Assembly (NCBI GenBank): GCA_965116465.1 | Contig: OZ220687.1 | Coordinates: 2,108,001-2,172,000 of the forward strand | Length of the DNA stretch: 64,000 nt | Reading direction: 5' to 3' | DNA from: VXNF01 sp965116465 | GTDB lineage: Bacteria; Actinomycetota; Acidimicrobiia; Acidimicrobiales; CATQHL01 | Part shown: one piece after another, positions 57,551 through 64,000 of the stretch | How positions within the stretch are numbered: the first letter of the stretch is position 1 | Layout: each line of letters begins with the position of its first letter | Program-made: the position numbers and the translations under genes | The notes under the pieces: model-generated | The model's input: only the letters and a program-made list of their open reading frames with translations | Told to the model about the DNA's origin: nothing | The model's database searches: none

Positions 57551-58528
57551 GTGAGCGAATCTCCGGCTGCCGCGCCGGGCGGCCGAACCCTCGCCGGCCG
57601 CAGCGAACTCTCTCTGGGCATCGCCGGCACGACTCTGGCGGTCACCGCCTGGGGCGCCTCGAGCGTGGTCGCCAAGATCATCGACATGGGCGCCCTGGCG
57701 CTCATCTCCTACCGCTTTCTGCTGTTCGCGATCGTGACGACCGCCGTGCTGGCGGCGCGGCGAATGCCGATCACACGCGCTCACATGCGCCACTCGGTTT
57801 GGGGCGGCGTGACTCTCGGGATCGACGCGGGCCTCTTCTTCACCGCCGTGAAGTTCACGACCGTCGCCAACGCCACCATCATCAACGCCCTGCAGGTCGT
57901 CATCGTGTCCTTCGTGTCGGCCCGCCTGTACGGCGAGCGCATGCCGCGTCGAGACATCGGATACGCGGCGCTGGCCATGGTCGGTGTTGCCGTCGTTGCA
58001 TTCGAGTCGGCGAGCAGCGACAGCTGGTCCCTCGGGGGCGATCTGGCCGCCATCGGCGCCCTGTTCGGGTGGTCGGCCTACTTCATCGCCACCCGGCACG
58101 CTCGGGACAAGGTGGACGCACAGCAATACACCGTGTGTGTCGCCATCTACGTTGGGCTGATCAACCTGCCGCTGGCGGCCATCTTCGGTCAGGACCTTTC
58201 CTGGCCGACCGGCGAGAGTTGGATGTGGCTGGTGGTGATGGCGTTCGGCTCGGGCGTCCTCGGCCACACCGTCATGAACTGGTCGCTGCGGCACGTCCCC
58301 CTGTGGTTGGCGTCGACACTGACTCTGATGATCCCGGTGGTGGCGTCGGGGCTGGCCTGGGTGATCTTCGATGAGGCCCTGTCGGTCCTGCAGATGGTGG
58401 CGATGGCAGTGGTCGTGGCGGCATTGGCCAAGATCGTGCGCCAGCAGTCACGGCCCCGGATCGGCGGGGTGCCCGCGGCCGAGTCCGGTCCGGCCGCCGC
58501 CGCGGAGCCTCTCGAGGAGGGGCGCTAG
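57551..58528 (+). CDS. EamA-family (DMT) transporter
   Basis: A 325-residue drug/metabolite exporter with ten predicted helices in two EamA repeats (for example VTAWGASSVVAKIIDMGALA and GVLGHTVMNWSLRHVPLW). GTG 57551 is 6 bases after a TAGAGT -10-like box, again suggesting a leaderless transcript. Substrate unknown. Confidence 0.87.
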   Translation: MSESPAAAPGGRTLAGRSELSLGIAGTTLAVTAWGASSVVAKIIDMGALALISYRFLLFAIVTTAVLAARRMPITRAHMRHSVWGGVTLGIDAGLFFTAVKFTTVANATIINALQVVIVSFVSARLYGERMPRRDIGYAALAMVGVAVVAFESASSDSWSLGGDLAAIGALFGWSAYFIATRHARDKVDAQQYTVCVAIYVGLINLPLAAIFGQDLSWPTGESWMWLVVMAFGSGVLGHTVMNWSLRHVPLWLASTLTLMIPVVASGLAWVIFDEALSVLQMVAMAVVVAALAKIVRQQSRPRIGGVPAAESGPAAAAEPLEEGR

Positions 58529-58540
58529 CGGGACTGCCGC

Positions 58541-60778
58541 TCAGCCCGGCAGCGTCAGGCGGGCCCGGCGATCCAGCGTGTCGAGGTCGTTGCTCTGCAG
58601 CAGCGAGCGCGACAGCGTCCAGATGTCGTCGCCGATGATCAGCGAGCGCTCGATGCGCTCCGCGTCGCCACGTTCGTGCGGCCAGCAGAGTTGGATCCGA
58701 TCCTCGTCGCCCACCTCGATTCCGAGGTCCTCGGTGTCGATGTCCCAGTTGCGAGCAGCCGCCGCCGGTACCGTCTCGCAGTCGTAGCCGACGGGGTTGC
58801 CGACCTGGCCGGGCGTGCAGACCAGCAGCAGCGGGATCTCCCAGCCCTGCTCGACGGCCCCGCTGTCGAACTCGTGGTAGCAGTCGGTCGCGAAGGCGAA
58901 GTCCTCGGTGCTGTGGGTGATGAGCCCCTGGTAGTCGAGGCCCTCCTCGGCGGTCACCTCGAAGACGGCGGCGCCGCTGGGCACCTCGTTGCGCCACGAC
59001 GACACGGGCACGATCATGAGTTGCTCCGGTGCCCACCACAGGAAGGCCCGGTGATCCCATTCCACGCCGCTCTCGGCGCCGGCCAGCGTCCACGTGTCGA
59101 TCTCGGCGGGCTTGGCCGGGTCGGACACGTCGAAGAGCGACGCCTTGAATCCCCGGATGCGACCGGTGTCGTCTGCGTCGCGGCCGATGCCGACGAGGAG
59201 TCCGTCACCGACGGGGTGCAGGTACGCCGAGTAACCCGGGATCTTCAACTCGCCCAGCACGGCCGGCGCCGTGGGGTCGGCGAGGTCCACGACATAAAGC
59301 GGATCCACCTGGCGGAACGTCACCACGTAGGCCCGGTCGCCGATGTAGCGCACGGAGTAGATCCGCTCGCCGCGCCCCATGTCGCCGACGCTGCCGACGA
59401 CCGCCAGGACCTCGTCCTTCTGGGTGAGGGCGAAGATCAGGCTCTCGCTCTGCCGGTCGGCACTCCACGGCGAGCCGTTCGTCACGGCCGCGAACAGGTG
59501 CCCGTCATGCTCGTGCAGCGAGAACTGGTTGAGCAGGTGGCCCTTCACCGACCCGGAGGCCTCGTAGACGGCGGGACCGTCGGGGGTGAGCGAGAACTTG
59601 TGGATCGAGGTGCGGTAGCGGTTGTCGATGTCCCGTCGCCAGCCGATGTCGTCGAAGAACGGCTGCGGCAACCACCGGTTCGTTGCCACGTACAGGTTCT
59701 CGTGGCTGGCGTAGATCGTCTCGCCGGCGGCGAACGTGGCGGCGCCGTCGCCGAGCGTCAGGGGCTCGTCGAGGTCGAAGGTCAGCACGCTCAGCGACCC
59801 GAAGCCGGAGAACTGCGACGGCACGTACACCCGGTCGCACGCCAGGATCCGGCCCTCCTCGGTGACTGTTCCCTCTGAGGAGACCACCCGGTAGTCGGGC
59901 AGCCAGTCCTCGAGGGTGCTCTCCGCCACGACCCTGCGGTTGGCGTGTCTGGCGATTATCTCGCCCCAGGGGTTCCGCGGGTACACGAACCCCAACTCGC
60001 CCGGGTACGAGACCAGGACGACCCGGGCCGTACCGTCGACGGCCCGCGAGCTCACGTAGCGGCCCTCGGTCTGCAGGCTGCGGCCCCGTCGGGGGGTGCC
60101 GTCCAGGAGGATCTCGTCGATGATCACGATGTCGCGGCTGTAGCCGCCGAAGCGGTCGTCGGCGGACAGCGGCCGGATGGTGCCGTAGTGGTTGTTGATG
60201 AGCAGCACCCGGTCGCCGTGCAGCAGCAGTTCGCCGCCCCAGCGCTCACCGAGCAGCACCCGACCGGTGATGGTCGGCTCGGCGCCGGTGACGTCGATCA
60301 CGGTGAGGGTGCCGTTGCGCACCGTGATGATGCGGTCGCCGTCGGTCTTGATGATGTCGGGCTCGTCGACGCCGATCACCTGCACGTTCGTGCCGGAGAA
60401 GTCGGGTCCGCCGGCGCCGCCGCCACCGTCATCGCTGCCCGAGACGGCTGCGGGAGCGGCGGCAGCACTCTCGGCCGCGGCGAAGTCGGCGGCCTCCTCC
60501 GCTGCCACGGCGCGGGCTCCGAAGAAGGGCCCGAACCGGTCGCCGTCCAGCCCGTAGGGACCCACCCGGCTCATCGCCGCGGCCCGGATGTGCGCCAGCA
60601 GGGCATCGCAGTCGTCGAAGTTCTCGAGCGTCGAGGCGAACCCCGCGTCGCCCGGCGTGCTGTCCGTCGTCGCCGTGGTGGTCGCGGCCTCGGTGGGGGT
60701 CTCCTCGCCGTTGTCGATCCCGGCGCATTCGGTCATGGGAAGGATCACGGCCAGGATGCCGGCGATCAGTGAGCGCAT
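58541..60778 (-). CDS. Secreted beta-propeller domain protein
   Basis: A 745-residue exported protein with an N-terminal hydrophobic signal (MRSLIAGILAVILPMTECAG), a Thr-rich spacer and a large propeller starting at the family hallmark FSGTNVQVIGVDEPDIIKTDG. Further blades contain WGGELLLHGDRVLLINN and VVDLADPTAPAVLGELKIPG. This resembles a family of secreted C-terminal beta-propeller proteins of unknown function. Cys in the signal region could be lipidated, but the lipobox is poor. Confidence 0.85.
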   Translation of the reverse strand: MRSLIAGILAVILPMTECAGIDNGEETPTEAATTTATTDSTPGDAGFASTLENFDDCDALLAHIRAAAMSRVGPYGLDGDRFGPFFGARAVAAEEAADFAAAESAAAAPAAVSGSDDGGGGAGGPDFSGTNVQVIGVDEPDIIKTDGDRIITVRNGTLTVIDVTGAEPTITGRVLLGERWGGELLLHGDRVLLINNHYGTIRPLSADDRFGGYSRDIVIIDEILLDGTPRRGRSLQTEGRYVSSRAVDGTARVVLVSYPGELGFVYPRNPWGEIIARHANRRVVAESTLEDWLPDYRVVSSEGTVTEEGRILACDRVYVPSQFSGFGSLSVLTFDLDEPLTLGDGAATFAAGETIYASHENLYVATNRWLPQPFFDDIGWRRDIDNRYRTSIHKFSLTPDGPAVYEASGSVKGHLLNQFSLHEHDGHLFAAVTNGSPWSADRQSESLIFALTQKDEVLAVVGSVGDMGRGERIYSVRYIGDRAYVVTFRQVDPLYVVDLADPTAPAVLGELKIPGYSAYLHPVGDGLLVGIGRDADDTGRIRGFKASLFDVSDPAKPAEIDTWTLAGAESGVEWDHRAFLWWAPEQLMIVPVSSWRNEVPSGAAVFEVTAEEGLDYQGLITHSTEDFAFATDCYHEFDSGAVEQGWEIPLLLVCTPGQVGNPVGYDCETVPAAAARNWDIDTEDLGIEVGDEDRIQLCWPHERGDAERIERSLIIGDDIWTLSRSLLQSNDLDTLDRRARLTLPG

Positions 60779-61008
60779 TGCGAGTTCTCCTTGTCATCCC
60801 GACGCTACTCCGAAGGTCGGGCCTCGAGGCCCACCCGGAAGGTTCCACGGGACATCGGTTGTGGCCGCATCGGTTGCGGCCTGTCACAGAGTTGGACGTT
60901 CCGGGGCCCGGATAAGTTCCCGGCCTGACGTCCGAGCCCTGGCGGCGTCGATTCTCTGCTGCCGGCTCTCGATGATCCGATTCGGGTCGTCCCGATCCGG
61001 AAGGCATC

Positions 61009-61044
61009 GGGTTGCCGGTGCGCAGCGGGTTGCCGGTGCGCAGC
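61009..61044. repeat. 18-bp tandem duplication upstream of tRNA
   Basis: GGGTTGCCGGTGCGCAGC occurs twice head to tail, just upstream of a TATCCT -10-like box (61053-61058) for the tRNA gene. The rest of 60779-61069 shows no gene. Confidence 0.75.
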
Positions 61045-61069
61045 GGGTCGCGTATCCTCGGGAATCCGC

Positions 61070-61143
<74 letters not shown>

Positions 61144-61150
61144 CTAGACC

Positions 61151-61190
61151 CCCCAGGTCAGAGCGCCGCTCTGGTCTGGGGTTTGTTGTT
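61151..61190 (+). terminator. Terminator after initiator tRNA
   Basis: CCCCAG...TCAGAGC pairs with GCTCTG...CTGGGG (two internal mismatches), followed by TTTGTTGTT. It starts 8 bases after the tRNA. Confidence 0.75.
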
Positions 61191-61286
61191 GGGCAAGCAG
61201 AGTTCTACCCGAATTCCTACCCGAACTTGTGTGTTGTTCCGTCGGTTGCCTGTTGGCTGTCGGTCACGGCTGTGGCGCGGGCCTTG

Positions 61287-62540
61287 TCACGGGCCGAGCG
61301 CGCTGATGGGAGTGACGGCTACTCCGTCGGGGCGGGTGTACGCGTAGTTGCCGAACGCGGTCACGACGATTAGGCCGGCCGGCTCGCCCACCGCGGCGGT
61401 GTCGACCCTGTCACGCAACTTGAGGAGGTTGTGGGCGGCGGCGTCGATGGCCGTGTCTCCGCCGAGTTTCGCCTCGGCGGCCAGCCATTGGCCGGCGGCG
61501 GTCTCGATAACGGCATCGACTTCCAGCCCGGTGTTGTCGCGGTAGTGGTAGACCCCGGCGTCGAGCGCGTCGGCGTAGACCCGCAGGTCCCGCACCACGA
61601 GCGACTCGAACAGCAGCCCGAGGAGTTCCAAGTCCCGCTCGAGGCGCTGGGGCCCGGCGCGGAGCGCGGCCACTGCCAGTGACGGATCAACGAAGTGGCG
61701 CTTGACGGACCGCCTGAGCCTTGACCGGGATCTCAGCCGGGCCGACCATGCCGGCTGGTCCTCGACCACGAAGACCCGCTCGAGGGCGTCGATGTAGGCG
61801 CGGACGGTGTCGCGGTGCAGCGGCCGCTCGCCACCCGCATCGGCAGCCAGCGTGGCATGGGAGGCCTCAGTGGCGGTGTTGCGGGCCAACGACCGCAGCA
61901 AACGGCGCATCCCGACCGGATCACGCCGCGGTCCGCCCGAATAGTCCACATCGGCGCGGTGGATCTCGTCGAGGTAGTCGCGCCCGTACTGCTGGGCGGC
62001 GGCAATGCTCGTGTCGATGTTGGCCGGCCATCCGCCTCGGCACAGCACCTCGGTCACATCGGTGAGGCTCGCCTGGCGGGCGGGGCCCGCCACTCTGGTT
62101 GCCGACAGCAGGCCGCGCAGTGAGATCGCGCCGTTGGAGTGGCCAGTCTCGAACAACGTCATCGGCCGGAGCCGGATCCTGGAGATACGCCCCGCGCCGG
62201 TGTGGCGCGTGGCGTCGTCGGCGGGCACGGCCGACCCGGTGAGTATGAACTGTCCCGGTCGGCGCCGCTCGTCGCTGGCGCGGCGAACATGGTTCCAAAC
62301 AGACGGGGCATGCTGCCACTCGTCGAGGAGCCTCGGCTCGGGCCCTTCGATGACCGCCTCTGGGTCGAGTTCGGCCAGGGCGCGTGCGTGGCTGTCCACA
62401 TCGAAGCGCACTTCGCTGCGGGCCTGGCGGCGCGCAGAGGCTGTCTTACCCGATCCGCGGGCCCCCTCGATCACCACCGCCGGAACGGCCTGCAACCGGG
62501 CGGCCAGAAGGCTGTCGACGATCCTGGCTCGGTATTCCAC
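61287..62540 (-). CDS. DUF4143 / AAA-family ATPase
   Basis: A 417-residue protein of the COG1373 group: Walker A EGARGSGKTAS near the N-terminus, Walker B RLLDEWQ, sensor ILTGSA, then a winged-helix/DUF4143 nuclease-like C-terminal part (YHYRDNTGLEVDAVIE, AEAKLGG). The D-Q-K-like residues VDAVIE...AEAKLG resemble a PD-(D/E)XK core. GTG start at 62540. These genes are widespread, often in accessory regions; function is poorly defined. Confidence 0.85.
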   Translation of the reverse strand: MEYRARIVDSLLAARLQAVPAVVIEGARGSGKTASARRQARSEVRFDVDSHARALAELDPEAVIEGPEPRLLDEWQHAPSVWNHVRRASDERRRPGQFILTGSAVPADDATRHTGAGRISRIRLRPMTLFETGHSNGAISLRGLLSATRVAGPARQASLTDVTEVLCRGGWPANIDTSIAAAQQYGRDYLDEIHRADVDYSGGPRRDPVGMRRLLRSLARNTATEASHATLAADAGGERPLHRDTVRAYIDALERVFVVEDQPAWSARLRSRSRLRRSVKRHFVDPSLAVAALRAGPQRLERDLELLGLLFESLVVRDLRVYADALDAGVYHYRDNTGLEVDAVIETAAGQWLAAEAKLGGDTAIDAAAHNLLKLRDRVDTAAVGEPAGLIVVTAFGNYAYTRPDGVAVTPISALGP

Positions 62541-62726
62541 AGGCGAGACGGTAGCGCTTCAATCAGCAGTCTGCACCATTTCTGATAAGCAATTTGCAAT
62601 TATCTCGATCAGCGCAATGCAACACTCCGGCTGGGAACCCAACTCCTCGCATTCTTCCTACCGTCACACGGGTACCGGAACTTGACAAGACGATGCGGTA
62701 ACCACGGATGTTAGGTTCCGCCGGCA

Positions 62727-63821
62727 ATGGACGCATCCCGGAAGATGCCGCCCTGGGTCAAGAAGGCGATCATCTGGTTCTGGCTCGGCGGGCTGGGAGC
62801 CTTCTACGCCATCGGCGTCCTCCGAGCCGTCAGCACCCTCGTCGTCCTCGTCGTCATCTCCCTGTTCCTGTCGTTCGCCATCGAACCGGCCGTGAACCGC
62901 ATGGAGACCCGCGGCATCCGACGTGGGATCGGCACCGGCATCGTGTTCGTCGTGATCGTCGCCCTCGTCAGCGTGTTCGGCGCCGTCGTCGGCGTCGCGC
63001 TCGCCACGCAGATCACCGAACTCGTCGACGAGGCGCCCGGCTACATCGACGACCTGCAGACGTGGCTGAACGACACCGTCGGGCTCGACATCGACCTCGC
63101 GGCGATTCAGGACGAGTTCGTGTCCGGCGGCGGTCTGCAGGACATGGCGACCAGCCTCGCCGATGATGTGGTCGCTGTCGGCACCACGGTGGTGAGCGTG
63201 TTCCTGCACGTGTTCACCGTGGCGCTGTTCACGTTCTACCTCGTCGTGGAGGGGCCGAAGCTGCGCCGGTCGCTGGCGGGGCTGCTGAGCGAGCGCCGGG
63301 CCGCGGTCGTGATCGACGTGTGGGCGCTGGCGATGGACAAGACCGGCGGCTACATCTACTCCCGGGGCCTCCTCGCCGCGGTGTCGACGGCGGTGCACTG
63401 GGGGGCGTTCACGCTGCTGGGCGTGCCGTCGCCGCTGGCGTTGGCCCTGTGGATGGGGGTGGTGTCGCAGTTCATTCCCGGCATCGGCGCGCTCGTCGGA
63501 GCGGTGCCGGCCGTTGCCTTCTCGTTGTTGGACGACGCCAGGACGGGCCTGTGGGCCCTCCTCGTGATCGCCGCCTACCAGATGATCGAGAACTACGTGC
63601 TCGCGCCTCGCATCACCGCTCGCACCATGAGCGTTCACGCGGTGTTGGCGATTGGGGCCGTGATCGCGGGATCAGCGTTGTTGGGCATCGTGGGGGCGGT
63701 GCTGTCGGTGCCGGTCGCGGCGACGGCGCAGGCGTTCATCTCAAGTTGGCGGGCGGAGCGAGCCGAAGCCGCGAGACCGGACGATCCGCCGTCGCAGGAA
63801 CCCGACCAAGCGCATGGGTAG
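62727..63821 (+). CDS. AI-2E family transporter (PerM-like)
   Basis: A 364-residue membrane protein with about eight helices. The family hallmarks are the central soluble amphipathic region (TQITELVDEAPGYIDDLQTW) and PGIGALVGAVPAVAFSLL near the C-terminus. ATG 62727. A TTGACA at 62682 and TAGGTT at 62712 are present but with poor spacing. Substrate of the family varies (AI-2, ions, auxin-like compounds) and is not predictable here. Confidence 0.88.
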   Translation: MDASRKMPPWVKKAIIWFWLGGLGAFYAIGVLRAVSTLVVLVVISLFLSFAIEPAVNRMETRGIRRGIGTGIVFVVIVALVSVFGAVVGVALATQITELVDEAPGYIDDLQTWLNDTVGLDIDLAAIQDEFVSGGGLQDMATSLADDVVAVGTTVVSVFLHVFTVALFTFYLVVEGPKLRRSLAGLLSERRAAVVIDVWALAMDKTGGYIYSRGLLAAVSTAVHWGAFTLLGVPSPLALALWMGVVSQFIPGIGALVGAVPAVAFSLLDDARTGLWALLVIAAYQMIENYVLAPRITARTMSVHAVLAIGAVIAGSALLGIVGAVLSVPVAATAQAFISSWRAERAEAARPDDPPSQEPDQAHG

Positions 63822-64000
63822 GTCTGTGTGAACCTTCACTGTTTCACGCAGGCTGTGGTGTGTCCCGGATTTTGCGCAGCCAGCTTGCTCGACTTCGGGC
63901 GGTGGTGAAATGGGCGTCGGGTGCACGCGGTCGGTAGACCTGGCTCGGTTCGTGTCGAACCGGTGCCAAACACTGATCTGGCCGGCCCCCGGGGGTTGGC
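63822..64000. other. Terminal non-coding stretch
   Basis: I see no supported gene in the last 179 bases. A short palindrome GTGAA-CC-TTCAC follows the transporter stop; no U-run is attached. Confidence 0.4.

Noticed and set aside
62682..62717. Sigma-70-like promoter TTGACA / TAGGTT before the AI-2E transporter gene
   Set aside because: The spacing is 24 bases, too long for a standard promoter; a leaderless or other promoter is as likely.
63741..63926. A 61-codon minus-strand frame at the window end
   Set aside because: It overlaps the 3' end of the AI-2E transporter gene, lacks a ribosome site and shows no recognisable features.

Overview
The window is GC-rich, almost fully coding DNA with many GTG starts, several likely leaderless genes, SD-overlap (ATGA/GTGA) gene coupling and a mycofactocin system. 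This points to Actinomycetota. An Acidimicrobiia-like (possibly uncultured or host-associated) lineage is my best guess, but it is inferred from style and gene content, not from a marker gene.

Layout. (1) 0-8.6 kb: one co-directional catabolic operon with hydantoinase/carboxylase A subunit, M20 metallohydrolase, double VOC dioxygenase-like protein, acetone-carboxylase-gamma-like zinc protein, DapA-family aldolase, HpaB-type flavin monooxygenase and TauD-like dioxygenase. (2) 8.7-12 kb: AIM24 protein, two copies of a small membrane-protein cassette, a hypothetical gene, and a carboxylesterase. (3) 12-17.6 kb: a metal-homeostasis block (WD40 protein and COG0523 GTPase, divergent from an FecCD-type ABC importer, then a Fur-family regulator) with a perfect 25-bp palindromic operator. 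(4) 17.7-31.5 kb: a third small membrane-protein cassette beside a membrane-anchored molybdopterin oxidase, then RsgA, UPF0301, SerC, an aminotransferase, an S9 peptidase, two paralogous lipoproteins, SerA and a 63-aa membrane protein. (5) 31.6-33.3 kb: leuA preceded by a leucine attenuation leader peptide and terminator. (6) 33.4-39.8 kb, minus strand: acyl-CoA synthetase, B12-binding subunit and a divergent B12-dependent acyl-CoA mutase, an AstE/AspA-like protein without the usual zinc motif, an LLM flavin oxidoreductase and a two-domain ferredoxin-fold protein.

(7) 39.9-56.7 kb is the most striking part. Two CUT2-type ABC importers have binding lipoproteins standing on long alanine-rich coiled-coil stalks. 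They are interleaved with a GMC oxidoreductase, an NDMA-type (mycofactocin-associated) zinc alcohol dehydrogenase, an aldehyde dehydrogenase and an amidase. At the end lie a 52-codon mycofactocin precursor gene (mftA), the divergent glycosyltransferase mftF, and a mycofactocin-type SDR. The maturation genes mftB, mftC, mftD and mftE are not in the window, so the biosynthetic locus is split. The likely theme is uptake of small alcohols or amides and their oxidation through a peptide-derived redox cofactor. (8) 56.8-64 kb: CDF-like and EamA transporters, a secreted beta-propeller protein, initiator tRNA with terminator, a DUF4143 ATPase and an AI-2E-family transporter.

A dispersed REP-like palindrome occurs at five places (about 4.9, 6.05, 8.6, 54.1 and 56.7 kb). 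No IS element, prophage or CRISPR array was seen. No gene-free stretch exceeds 300 bases; the longest is 60779-61069.
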